Below, piece by piece: positions 49,390 through 60,656 of a stretch of DNA of 64,000 bases; position 1 is the stretch's first letter, and every line of letters begins with the position of its first letter. The notes under the pieces were generated by a model. It ran no database searches. It was not told where the DNA came from and saw nothing but the letters and a program-made list of their open reading frames with translations. This stretch comes from Theocolax elegans. Lineage: Eukaryota; Arthropoda; Insecta; Hymenoptera; Cerocephalidae. The stretch is from positions 35,825,255 to 35,889,254 of the forward strand of contig CM047428.1 of NCBI GenBank assembly GCA_026168455.1, given 5' to 3'. A program made the translations under genes and the position numbers.

Positions 49390-52256
49390 TCATACCTGGC
49401 TTTGCCAGTCAAAAAGTAACCGCTATTGAATCGCTTATCGCATTTTATGAGGTATTGCTGTATTTACTATTTACAACGAATAGGCATGTATCTGGATTAC
49501 AAATAATTAATGATTTTTCATGATTGCAATTTATCGGGTTAAATAGGAAATTTCACTATAAAGTCGAGCATTATTTATCCGAATCTACCGGTATATTCTA
49601 ATATTGTCAAGCAACCTAAGTGATTCGTTTATAGGGTTTAATCAGTATTGTCACATAAATCAGCGGTTTGATTACAGGATCTTATCGGTTACGCCTGTCG
49701 TAGAAGCAACCGCTATTGAATCGTTTATCGTATTTTATGAGGTATTGCTGTATTTTCTATTTACAACGAATAGGCATGTATCTGGATTTCAAATAATTAA
49801 AGATTTTTCATGATTGCAATTTATCGGGTTGAATAGGACATTTCACTATAAAGTCGAGCATTATTTATCCGAATCTACCGGTATATTCTAATATTGTCAA
49901 GCAACCTAAGTGATTCGTTTATAGGGTTTAATCAGTATTGTCACATAAATCAGCGGTTTGATTACAAGATCTTATCGGTTACGCCTGTCGTAGAAGCAAC
50001 CGCTATTGAATCGTTAATCGTATTTGATGAGGTATTGCTGTATTTTCTATTTACAACGAATACGCATGTATCTGGATTTCAAATAATTAAAGATTTTTCA
50101 TGATTGCAATTTATCGGGTTGAATAGGACATTTCACTATAAAGTCGTGCATTATTTATCCGAATCTACCGGTATATTCTAATATTGTCAAGCAACCTATG
50201 TGGTTCGTTTATAGGGTTTGATCAGTATTGTCACATAAATCAGCGGTTTGATTACTGATTCAATATAGATTTTCATGATTGCAATTTATCGGGTTGAATA
50301 GGACATTTCACTATAAAGTCGTGCATTATTTATCCGAATCTACCGGTATATTCTAATATTGTCAAGCAACCTATGTGGTTCGTTTATAGGGTTTGATCAG
50401 TATTGTCACATAAATCAGCGGTTTGATTACAGGATCTTATCGGTTACGCCTGTCGTAGAAGCAACCGCTATTGAATCGTTAATCGTATTTGATGAGGTAT
50501 TGCTGTATTTTCTATTTACAACGAATACGCATGTATCTGGATTTCAAATAATTAAAGATTTTTCATGATTGCAATTTATCGGGTTGAATAAGACATTTTA
50601 CTATAAAGTCGAGCATTATTTATCCGAATCTAACGGTATATTCTAATATTATCAAGCAACCTATGTGGTTCGTTTATAGGGTTTAATCAGTATTGTCACA
50701 TAAATCAGCGGTTTGCTTACAGGATCTTATCGGTTACGCCCACGTAAAAAGAATTTATAAAGTTTTTATAAAAAGTGTATAAAATGGATTGTATACAATT
50801 TGTATAAAAAATTGGTGTTATAAAAACTTTATAAAATTTTTATAAAAAGATTGGCTTTCATAAAAAATATATTTTTATTAAATTTTTAAATAAATACCAC
50901 ACTTTAAAGCACATTTTAAAGGAATTACATACAAAAACGCGGTTACTTTAGGCTCAATATAAATGAAAACATTTTAAAATAGAAAAAGATAAATAATAAA
51001 GTAATTAAAAACGTTCGAGATAAGTTTTAAAATTTTTTTACGGTATTTTATAGGATGGGTAAAGTTTGTGAACTTTGGGAAAAGTATTGCGCAACTCGGG
51101 AAAAGTTTGTGAAAATTGGGAAAAATTTTGCAAAACTTAAATGTTAAAGTTTTGGGAATAAACATATATAACCTTAAAAACAGGACTGCAAAATTCATCA
51201 GCTGGCAGCGGTGGCGATGGGTGACTCGTACCGACGCTTCTACGCACGGAGAAGCTGTTGATCGTACCTTTAAAATCGTCTAACCTGCAACAAAAATATT
51301 ACAAAAACACAAAGTATCTAACGTACTCAATCGCTAAGTTTTTAAAAATCAAGAGAAAAGGAGGACTTATCTGATCAAAAGTGTAGACGGAGATGAATCT
51401 TCAGGTCTCAATATTCCGGCTCTCCCCTCACCGAGACTGAATTTTAAATTCTCAAAATCGATAATATTCCATGCTGTCAATTGACGCACCACATATATCT
51501 AGGTTAAAAGTACGACTTCCGCGACGAATTTAGTGGTAAACTGCTTGATTAAGTAAAATACGACGGCAAACGTTTCGCGCTACACGAAGCTCACGGGAAT
51601 AAGACATCAAACTGAAGTTGGTTAGATGTCAAACTGAAGTTGGCATTTTCTCTCTCGTCAATTCATTTTATACAATTTTTATAAAAACTTTATAAATTTT
51701 TTTCACGTGGCCGCCTGTCGTTGAAGCAACCGCTATTGAATCGTTTATCGTATTTTATATGAGGTATTGCTGTATTTTCTATTTACAATAAATAGGCATG
51801 TATCTGGATTTCAAATAATTAATGATTTTTCATGATTGCAATTTATCGGGTTGAATAGGACATTTCACTATAAAGTCGAGCATTATTTATCCAAATCTAC
51901 CGGTATATTCTAATATTGTCAAGCAACCTATGTGGTTCGTTTATAGGGTTTAATCAGTATTATCACATAAATGAGCGGTTTGATTACAGGATCTTATCGG
52001 TTACGCTTGTCGTAGAAGCAACCGCTATTGAATCGTTTATCGTATTTTATGAGGTATTGCTGTATTTTCTATTTACAACGAATAGGCATGTATCTGGATT
52101 TCAAATAATTAATGATTTTTCATGATTGCAATTTATCGGGTTGAATAGGACATTTCACTATTAAGTCGAGCATTATTTATCCGAATCTACCGGTATATTC
52201 TAATATTGTCAAGCAACCTATGTGGTTCGTTTATAGGGTTTAATCAGTATGTGGCT
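49390..52256 (+). repeat. 290-bp satellite array
   Basis: Unit start TGATTGCAATTTATCGGGTT at 49521, 49811, 50101, 50276, 50566, 51833 and 52123. Spacings are 290 bp except one truncated unit (50101-50275, 175 bp) and the interval broken by element G (50740-51710). The flanking units from about 49390 and to 52256 are partial. Copies are very similar, as in a recently homogenised array. A 69-codon open frame beginning with TTG recurs in most units; it is a product of the repeat and not supported as a gene. Confidence 0.92.
50740..51710. mobile_element. TIR element G inside the 290-bp satellite
   Basis: Ends CCACGTAAAAAGAATTTATA and TATAAATTTTTTTCACGTGG, with repeated TTTATAAAGTTTTTATAAAA motifs near both ends. 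The satellite word TTACGCCTGTCG is split, with CGCC on both sides. The interior (51190-51660) is GC-richer, not palindromic, and unlike the ends. It could be captured genomic sequence. The internal minus frame 51198-50974 has no recognisable domain. Confidence 0.75.
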
Positions 52257-52264
52257 TTGGTGTT

Positions 52265-53640
52265 ACTAAGAACACATAGAAATATTGGACAATTGAAATA
52301 TTTTTTCTAAAAACAGGTTAATATGTTTTCGTATTAGAAAAATAATGAAGTATAAACTTTATTACAAGAGATTGCTAAATAAAGAATACATACCAATTCC
52401 GTAACAAATTCTGAATTATTTTAAATGTTAACATGAATCATCGAATCATATAAAAGATTAACAAAATTGGATTATTTTATTGAAAATTAAATTTAATATT
52501 TTTTCCCTAGCGGAAATAATCATATGCGAATAATGTTTATAAATACTTAATAAAAGTTATTAGCTTTTATTAGATTTTCGTAACACTTTATAAAGTGCGG
52601 ATTTTGGACTGTAGTAATAGTTTAAAAAATTTGGTGATGTTTATAAGATTTTTTTAGTTGTTTTTATAAAAATTTCGTAAATATTTCTAAGCTTTATTAG
52701 GTTTTATTAGATTTTTGTATTTCGAAAATATCGTGAAAAACGATAAAATGACAATGACTAATAGTAACTGTTGCATTTTCCTATATTTAACTGTTTTTAG
52801 CTGTTTCTAAGTGATGTATGCAAAAAAACAAAAGCTATTAATAAAAGATTGCTATTGGTAAATATTCATAAAAATTCTAAATACTTATTTACTGTATATA
52901 ATAATTTAAAAAAGTTATTAGTAGTTATTAGCTTTTTTAAACTCGCACATTTCTTTTACTTTTGAAAAAAACCTAAAAGCTAATAAAATCTAGCAAAAGC
53001 TAAGAAGAGCTAATAAAAGTTATAAATTCTAACTAACTATTAACAGAGTCCAAAATCTGCATATTATAAATTGATTATAAAATTTATTAGCTTTTCTTAG
53101 CTCTTTCTGGAAAAATAAATTTCCGTCTGGGTTGGTGTTTATTACTAGCTCACTGTAGAAAACCACTATCTTTACTTTCATGAAGAATAACATTGAAAAA
53201 TATTTATAATTAAAGGGCACAAAATTAAGAATACCTGCAAGTGTCACTCGAGTCTGACAGTTATTTCTATAACCATTACTAAAGTAGTTAAATATATAGG
53301 AATATTGAATATTGAAATATTTGTTCTAAAATATCTGTTAATATTTTTTTTATTTTTAAAAAATAATGAAGAATAAACTTTTATAAAAGAGTATACTAAT
53401 GAAAGAATACATATAAATGCCGTTACACATTCTGAATTATTTTACAGAGTTTACTTGAATCAGTGAATCGTATAAGAATTATTATATTGGATAAGTTTAT
53501 ATAAAATAAATTTAATAATTCTTTGATTTTCATTAGTAGCTTTATAATAGAAAACTTTTACCTTTACTTGCATGAAGATTAACAATAAAAAATATTTATA
53601 ACTAAATAATTCAAAATTAAGATTACATGCAACTGTATCA
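52265..53640. repeat. Degenerate direct repeats around element H
   Basis: Block 52270-52500 (ATATTGGACAATTGAAATATT, AATTCTGAATTATTTTA, TGAATCATCGAATCATATAA) is repeated at 53290-53520. Block 53150-53250 (ATCTTTACTTTCATGAAGAATAAC) is repeated at 53548-53640 and 55790-55870. They are diverged units of an old tandem repeat, interrupted by elements H and K. Confidence 0.65.
52505..53131. mobile_element. Hairpin element H (AGCTTTTATTAG motifs)
   Basis: Left end CCCTAGCGGAAATAAT, right end ATTTCCGTCTGGG. Subterminal words pair across the centre (GCGGATTTTGGACTG at 52608-52622 and CAGAGTCCAAAATCTGC near 53044-53060), and TTATTAGCTTTTATTAG-type motifs recur in both arms. The arms are more diverged than in the other hairpins. 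No ORF. Confidence 0.6.
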
Positions 53641-53650
53641 TATATATATA

Positions 53651-55485
53651 TGGGTGGTTCTCTGTGACATCGAAGATGAAAAAAATAAATATTGCTATAA
53701 CTGTGGGATTATGTTTTAGAGGTATCTAGTAGTTCTCCTGAATTTTTTCAGATTTTTTCTGGGCCATTATTTTAAGTTACAGAGAGTCAAAGTTGACATT
53801 TTAGCACTTTTTTGCATTATATGCCCATTTTCATGAATTTTTAGCTCCCAGGGGATGCATTTTTCACTAAAAACTTAAGTATGACTTTTTTTGTAAAATT
53901 TTCCGAACTTTTCATTAAAAATACTTTTAAAGACATAAATGTATGCTGTCACACTCTTGTAAGCCATTTAAACCTTAAATAGTGAAAATCAGCAATTCTG
54001 CTCCGGACTCTGCTAACCTAACACTGTCTAAAAGTTGGCTTTTTATAGTCAGAAACTGCCTAAAAATTTTCAGAGTGGGTCTAAATCATTAAGATCACTT
54101 ATGGTCAAAATATCCGGGAAAAGTGCCCGAAATATTAATAGAAATGTATATTTGTTGCCTTATAACGATGAATCTATTAGCATGATCATTGCAAAAAAAT
54201 TTGTGCACTTACCTTGGAGTGGTAGAAAAGTATCTTCACTTATTTCAGTATCCATCTAATCCCCTGTAAGCTGCTAAAAATATAAATATTATTATACAAA
54301 TGTAAAAAATTAATTTTTAAACATTTATAATGCTGAATATTCAGTTTTACATCCCTTACAAGAAGTATAATACTAATCTGAAGGATTCCTATAAATATAT
54401 AAACATCATTATTACAATAACTGAATATACGTATTTAATACAAAAGATATATAAATAAATCGGATATATATTAATAATGAATAATATGATAACGTGACAG
54501 TGACAAGTTTGAGAAATCTAAACAATGTATTGCTGCAATAATAATAATAATATATCTGAAGGATTCCTATAAATATATAAACATCATTATTACAATAACT
54601 GAATATACGTATTTAATACAAAAGATATATAAATAAATCGGATATATAATTATAATGAATAATATGATAACGTGACAGTGACAAGTTTGAGAAATCTAAA
54701 CAATGTATTGCTGAATAATAATAATAATAATGTTGATACTTTTATAGTAATCCTTCAGATTAGTATTATAATTCTTGTAAGGGATGTAAAACTAAAAATC
54801 CAGCAGTATAAATGATTAAATAATAATTTTTTATAATTTTATAATAATATTTGTATTTTTAGCACCTTACAGGGGATTAGATGGATACTGATACAAGTGG
54901 GGATACTTTTCTACCATTCCAAGGTAAGTGCATAAATTTTTTTGCAATGATCATGCTAATAGATTCATCGTTATAAGGCAACAAATATACATTTCTATTA
55001 ATATTTCGGGCACTTTTCCCGGATATTTTGACCATAAGTGATCTTAATGATTTAGACCCACTCTGGAAATTTTTAGGCAGTTTCTGACTATAAAAAGCCA
55101 ACTTTTAGACAGTGTTAGGTTAGCAGAGTCCGGAGCAGAATTACTGATTTTCACTATTTAAGGTTTAAATGGCTTACAAGAGTGTGACAGCATACATATA
55201 TGTCTTTAAAAGTATTTTTAATGAAAAGTTCGGAAAATTTTACAAAAAAAGTCATACTTATGTTTTTAGTGAAAAATGCATCCCCTGGGAGTAAAAAATT
55301 CATGAAAATGGACATATAATGCAAAAAAGTGCTAAAATGTCAACTTTGACTCTCTGTAACTTAAAATAATGGCCCAGAAAAAATCTGAAAAAATTCAGGA
55401 GAACTACTGGATACCTCTAAAACATATTCCCACAGTTATAGCAATATTTATTTTTTTCATCTTCGATGTCACAGAGAACCACCCA
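53651..55485. mobile_element. Long hairpin element K
   Basis: Arms of ~700 bp (53651-54370 and about 54760-55485) are near-identical reverse complements, starting TGGGTGGTTCTCTGTGACAT and closing ATGTCACAGAGAACCACCCA, flanked by TATATATA tracts. The centre holds a 178-bp direct repeat (54376 and 54554). The same 75-codon open frame (non-ATG start) occurs in both arms, as symmetry requires, with no recognised domain. The near perfection of the arms suggests recent origin or gene conversion. Confidence 0.88.
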
Positions 55486-55896
55486 TATATATATATATAT
55501 ATATATATGAGTATATGTAAAATATTACACACTCAGAGCTATTAATTATTGCTATTAATTAGTTTTATAATTTAGAGCACATTCAAATTGAATTAAAATT
55601 ATTTGTTTTCCAGATCTGGTTTGTCCTTGGAGGAAGAATATTCTTTGTATTTGAAAATATACTGAATATTAACATGTAATTGAGTTCGATTTGATGCCTG
55701 AAAAAAAAAGAATTATTATATTGGATAAGTTTATATAAAGTAAATTTAATATTTCTTCCATGTTTATTAGTAGTATATCATAGAAACTTCTATCTTTATA
55801 TGCATGAAGAATAACAATGAAAAACATTTATAACTGAAGGTTACAAAACTAAGAATACATGAAAGTGTCATACGAGTATCGCTGCAGCATTAATAA
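55486..55896. other. No gene seen; repeat remnant
   Basis: AT-rich. 55710-55880 is a third copy of the degenerate repeat seen at 53130-53260 and 53485-53640. Confidence 0.5.
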
Positions 55897-55925
55897 CCCC
55901 GTCAGCACAAAACGTCTTAAAGACG
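55897..55925. mobile_element. Left terminus of a family F element (F3)
   Basis: CCCCGTCAGCACAAAACGTC and TTAAAGACGT match the terminus of F1. It is cut at 55926 by the reversed LTR fragment, so the LTR-bearing element inserted into an F copy. Confidence 0.6.
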
Positions 55926-57056
55926 TTGTGACGGGTTCGATTTCACCTAAACTATCAAATAATAAAATCTAACCGCACGCTAATACTTTTAATCAGTTTT
56001 GTTATTTCAATCGACTATAATTAAAAGCCTCACCTCGGCTTGAGAATTCCGCACTCTGTAAAGGGGGGTCAGAAAAAAATGGCGAAACCCACGTCGAATC
56101 AGCAATGATAGTTTTTTTTTTTTTTATCTCGACAACACAAATAACACGGACAACACGAGGAGCAACTACCAATAATTAAACACTTTGTAATTACACTGTA
56201 AAATTCAATTTATTAATCACTTAATTATAAAAAAAATGATCTCCTAATAGTTATTGAGCGCAATCTCGATCTAAAACATACAACGCAATACAAAGTTCTT
56301 AATTTAATTTCATTTAATAAGAATTATTCAACAGATAAAAGAAAAGAAACGCGACGCGGTCACACACACGATCTCTCTCACACACACACCTAAAAAGGAA
56401 AATTTTCGCGCCAAAAATCGGCATTAACTCGATTCTCAATAAATGAGGAATTTACACTCGAGCTGAAAGAAAGAAAGTTCGTTGCCGATACTCTAAACTA
56501 TCGGATCTGCTACCTTACTCAATTTATTGAACTACACCTGTAAATGAAAAATATGACTCGAGAAAATACACAATTACAATCATATCAGCTATCCATGATT
56601 CTCCAAGCTGTAAAATAAATTAAATATTTAACGATCTCACCAACATTCCATCTAGAATCCACTTCCAATATTAATTATTATTCTCCGTTTTAATTGTAAA
56701 TTTCTTTAAGTCCTTATTTTCCTGGACTCACAATGATTAATTGATTATATTGGATATCTCCTCAAAATGGCTACTATTCTTTCTCAAACTCAGTGCTCTC
56801 TCTCTCAATATATATTACTTTTCTTAAACACCTCTATACTCAACCAAGGTTGGGACAACAAGAACGAAAGGACGCGATCGAGGGGTGATCCACCCCCCGT
56901 AACGAACTTTTCTGAGATCACCTGATTCTAGATCATTGGATATGTTGGCTGAAACTCGATATTATTCGTGGAAAATTCTCTCGACAATTTGATTGGTTTT
57001 ATTTCAGGATGCGCGAACCTGCGCGAGGATAATTGTCCTCATGAAAAATCACTCAT
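55926..57056 (-). mobile_element. Reversed, truncated LTR of the G2 family
   Basis: Reverse complement of the 3' part of the G2 LTR, from its terminal TGACGGGTTCGATTTCACC to CTCATGAAAAATCACTCATAT. It covers about 1.1 kb of the 1.9-kb LTR and is more diverged than the two G2 LTRs. The truncation point at 57056 is the start of the G3 LTR region, so G3 probably inserted here. Confidence 0.85.
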
Positions 57057-57358
57057 ATAATCCTGACCGTATCCTCGTGAGCACATGTGGATTATCCCGA
57101 CCGTATCTTCGTGAGCACACGTAGATTATCCTGACCGTATCCTCGTGAGCACACGTGGATTATCCCGACCGTATCTTCGAGAGCACACGTAGATTATCCC
57201 GACCGCACCCTAGTGAGCACACGTGGGCTATCCCGACCGTATCCTCGCGAGCACACGTGGATTATCACGACCGTATCTTCGTAAGCACACGTAGATTATC
57301 CTGACCGTGTCCTCGTGAGCACACGTGGATTATCCCGACCGCATCTCCGTGAACATAC
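57057..57358 (+). repeat. 34-bp minisatellite, alternating A/B units
   Basis: Eight full 34-bp units and a partial ninth, starts at 57057, 57091, 57125, 57159, 57193, 57227, 57261, 57295 and 57329. Type A ends CTCGTGAGCACACGTGG; type B ends TTCGTGAGCACACGTAG. The order is A B A B A A B A, so the true period is mostly 68 bp. Each unit carries GACCG and a CACGT word. Confidence 0.92.
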
Positions 57359-57693
57359 ATACTAGCCCGAACCGTATTGCCGTACGAGCATATACGATAA
57401 CCGTTAGTTGCATCCGTTTAGGAAACTAGTTATAAGACAGCGTTGTAAAGTTCGTAGATCACGTAATAATTAAGTATTTTGTCTTGATTTGATTACAGAC
57501 TAATTAGCTATTTCACCCGACCAAGACCAGGCGGGCTGGCAACATTTACATTATATCTTTGTTATTTTTCATATCTGTACATAGTGTTAATAATAATTAG
57601 TCTTTATTATAAATAGTGGTACTTTATTTCAAATTCCTTAAAATCTGAATCCTGGAATCTGAGCAAGGTCCGGCAAAGATTCACTCCGTTACA
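57057..57693 (+). mobile_element. Presumed 5' LTR of gypsy element G3
   Basis: Its end ACTCCGTTACA at 57693 adjoins the primer site. Its start is not certain because no partner LTR is in the window; 57057 is where G2-family LTR sequence ends. The first 300 bp are the 34-bp minisatellite. Confidence 0.55.
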
Positions 57694-57707
57694 AGGCGCC
57701 CGAACAG
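57694..57707 (+). promoter_or_regulatory. G3 primer binding site (tRNA-Lys type)
   Basis: AGGCGCCCGAACAG, differing from the standard TGGCGCCCGAACAG site only at the first base, lies directly after the LTR end. Confidence 0.75.
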
Positions 57708-57844
57708 TATTTGTAAAAGGAATTTGATTTTTTTTGCTTTGAATCTACGAAACTTTCGGACCGAATTGTTAAATTACACTTGGACGCCGCGATAACACTG
57801 ACACTGCTACACTTGTATATCCGACATAATTATAAGTTTGTAAA

Positions 57845-58948
57845 ATGGTTTCCGTGTCGTGGATTTATAAACTATAACGAGAAGAATTGATTGCTGAATT
57901 AACGAAACATAATTTACATACCGAAGGAATTGTTACCGAATTAAGACAACGTCTTATTGGATTCGTACGCAAAAACGCCGAACTGTTTGCAAATAAAGAA
58001 CCAGATCCAGAAGATTATAAGGTAAATCTAGACATCACAAAGGACTTAGAAACCGACCACACTAGCTTGAGACTTGAGGAATCAACATTAGGATATAATA
58101 AGGACTTCCCAAATAATCAACCGTCACAATCCCAAATGTTTTCTACACCTAATTCACCGCATCTACCAATATTACCATCAAATAGAGAAGTTATGGACCA
58201 AATGAGAAAATGGAACTGCCATTTCGAAGGCAAAGATGTATATTCTTTTTTGGAACGAATAGAGGAGTTAAGACAAGTTTATAATTTCTCTGAGAAACAA
58301 ATACTTCAAGGATTACCAGAACTCTTAAAAGGAAATGCTCTCCAGTGGTATCGAAATTATGCACGAAACTTGCATACCTGGGCAGAAGTCGAAGAGCAAA
58401 TACGAAATTTTTATTTACCACCATTGGAAAGAAGAAATTTAGGACGACAAGTCACAGCACGAGTTCAGAAACACAACGAAAACATTCGAGATTTTGCTAC
58501 GGTATTATCAACTCTAATGAGACGCAGAGGAGGATATGATCCAGAAGAACAATTAGATAATTTATATTATAATATGAAACCCGAACTCAGAATTCTATAT
58601 TAGGCGAACTGACATAAATAACATCAATGAATTGATCCAAAGAGTAGAGGAACATGAAGCAACTCTACAGGAAGAAAACCAAGCTCAAAGAATCAGTAGA
58701 AACGAAGCGATGACCGTTACGAAACCTAATGCAACTTACAAAAGAAACGAGTGTTGTTGGAGATGTAAACAGAGAGGACATAACCGTAACCAGTGCCGCA
58801 ATCCTCGTAAACTTTTTTGCTCTGTCTGTGGAAAAGATGGAGTCTACACTAGAGACTGTCATGGAACATACCAGGGAAACGAGCGAAGGACCGAGTCAAC
58901 AAGACCTACGGCTCGGTCCAGGAACGAGACAACCGATATTTCGTCTTC
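57845..58948 (+). pseudogene. gag: G3 gag with SAP-like N-terminus
   Basis: ATG at 57845, an in-frame TAA at 57875, then open from 57878. The N-terminus LIAELTKHNLHTEGIVTELR followed by QRL fits the SAP DNA-binding motif pattern. Capsid: MDQMRKWNCHFEGKDVYSFL, LPELLKGNALQWYRNYARNL. A one-base shift near 58595 precedes the nucleocapsid: CCWRCKQRGHNRNQC (CX2CX4HX4C) and CSVCGKDGVYTRDC, in which His is replaced by Val, as in G2 ORF3. Gag forms the particle and binds RNA. It ends at TAA 58948 after overlapping pol. Confidence 0.82.
58874..58919 (+). promoter_or_regulatory. G3 gag-pol -1 frameshift site
   Basis: GGGAAAC (58874-58880) in the gag frame as G GGA AAC, then a 7-nt spacer, then a perfect 8-bp stem: GGACCGAG 58888-58895 with CTCGGTCC 58912-58919 and a 16-nt loop. 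The -1 frame is open from the slip to protease and RT. Layout and spacing match established -1 frameshift signals. Confidence 0.85.
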
Positions 58949-59682
58949 GTAAATGTTGAAGGTCGAAGATTTAAGGCACTTATAGATTCCGGTGCAGTCA
59001 GCTCTTTTATTAATGAAGTGACTGCAAAATGGTGCTACTCTCGAGGATGGCAAAAACAAGGAAGAACAAATCGGGCGATACTGGCTGATGGCAGTGAAAT
59101 ACCGTTGGAAGATAATATTTCGGGAACCTGCTCGATAAATGGAAAGAAAATAGAAGGAAATTTTCATATCATGTCTACACTCCGACACCATTTCTTATTA
59201 GGAATGGATATCCTGCCAAAATTAGGATTCAAAATGACGCTACAAGGAAAAGAGTTGCATCCAGAGAACAGACAAGCTCCGTCCGAACTGTGCCAATTAG
59301 AAACACAACCGGGTCTATTAGATATCAAAATAGAGGAACGACAAATAATACATAAAATTATTGAACAAGCCCGTCAAGATTTCGCGGAAATACAAGGCCC
59401 AACACCGTTACTAACCTACGACCTTCAGCTTAGTAATCCAACACCGATAAAACAACGATACCGTGCCCGAAATCCAGCAATGCAGAAAATCATCAATGAA
59501 GAAATTGATAAAATGTTAAAAGAAGGTGTTATAGAACCTTCTATAAGTCCGTGGAGCTCTCCTATAGTTCTGGCGAAGAAGAAAGATGGAAAATACCGTT
59601 TTTGTGTAGATTTTCGTCGACTCAACGAAGTAACCATCAAAGATGCATACCCGTTACCGAAAATAAATGCCACCCTGTTGAA
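58881..59682 (+). pseudogene. pol: G3 pol: protease and truncated reverse transcriptase
   Basis: Open -1 frame from the frameshift site. Protease KALIDSGAVSSFINEVTAKW near 58975, with an intact DSGA motif, and HFLLGMDILPKLGF. RT begins QRYRARNPAMQKIINEEIDK, then SPWSSPIVLAKKKDGKYRFC and VDFRRLNEVTIKDAYPLPKI. It is cut at 59682 by element C2, before the YXDD box. Nothing after C2 resembles the rest of pol, so the 3' part was lost or lies outside the window. Confidence 0.85.
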
Positions 59683-60656
59683 AAGAACCACGTGGTAAAC
59701 CACGCGGTTTTACCATGTGGTTTTACCACGTGGTTTACCGCGTGGTTCGTCGTGGTTACCACGTGGTATGGGTGTAAATATGATTTTAGAATAATAGTGT
59801 AATGGATGCAAATTCGAACAACTTACAGGATTGCAATAAAAAATTAGATATTTAATACCGTATCATTCAAATAAGTAAGGTCAAAAAGTTTACAAGGTGT
59901 GGTTACAACCAGTAGTGATTTTACCAGGGTTGTAATTAAATTATATATTTTAATTAAATTATATAATTAGCAACAACAAAATATATAAAGCCATAAAGTT
60001 TCACGCGATATAACCGTATGGTGAAACCACGTGGTAAAAGCGCGTGGTAAAACCGCGTTGTAAAATTGTAAAAATTATTTTAGAATATTCTAAAAAAAGA
60101 ATGTGGACTACTTATAGGATTTTAATTAAATTACACTTTTATCCTTAACGTAAAAGATTTAACCAACCCAGATAAGGGTAAACCTCGTAGTAAAACCACG
60201 TGGTAAAACCACGTGGTATGAAACCACGTGGTAAGTGTAAAAATTGTTTTAGCAGGCAATTGTAAAAAATACGAATTTGGACTACTCATAGGATTGTAAT
60301 TATTGTTTTATGTTATTGTTAATTATATAATTTAATTAAAATCTTACAATATTTAAATAAATAATTTAATTACAACCCAAGTAACATCACGTTGTAACCA
60401 CTACCTTAGTTTTACTACGTGGTTTACTACGCAGTTTTACCACGTAAAGTTTTTGACCTTACTTATTTCAATGATACGGTTAAATATATAATTTAACTAA
60501 TTCTTTATTGCAATCCTGTAAGTTGTTCGAATTTGCATCCATTACACTATTATTCTAGAATCATATTTACACCCATACCACGTGGTAACCACGACCAACC
60601 ACGCGGTAAACCACGTGGTAAAACCGCGTGGTTTACCACGTGGTTCTTTTCAACAG
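59683..60656. mobile_element. CCACGTGG hairpin element C2
   Basis: Starts CCCTGTTGAAAAGAACCACG and ends CGTGGTTCTTTTCAACAG. A shorter copy of C1 without the SINE; the arms pair around about 60170. It interrupts G3 RT on the left, while its right edge touches B2 at 60657, so its insertion was followed by rearrangement, or it marks a recombination point. Confidence 0.88.

Noticed and set aside
49604..52125. Recurring 69-codon open frame in the 290-bp satellite
   Set aside because: It starts with TTG, has no ATG, and recurs only because the unit is repeated; no domain or codon signal.
54035..55101. Identical 75-codon frames in both arms of K
   Set aside because: Forced by arm symmetry; non-ATG start, no domain.
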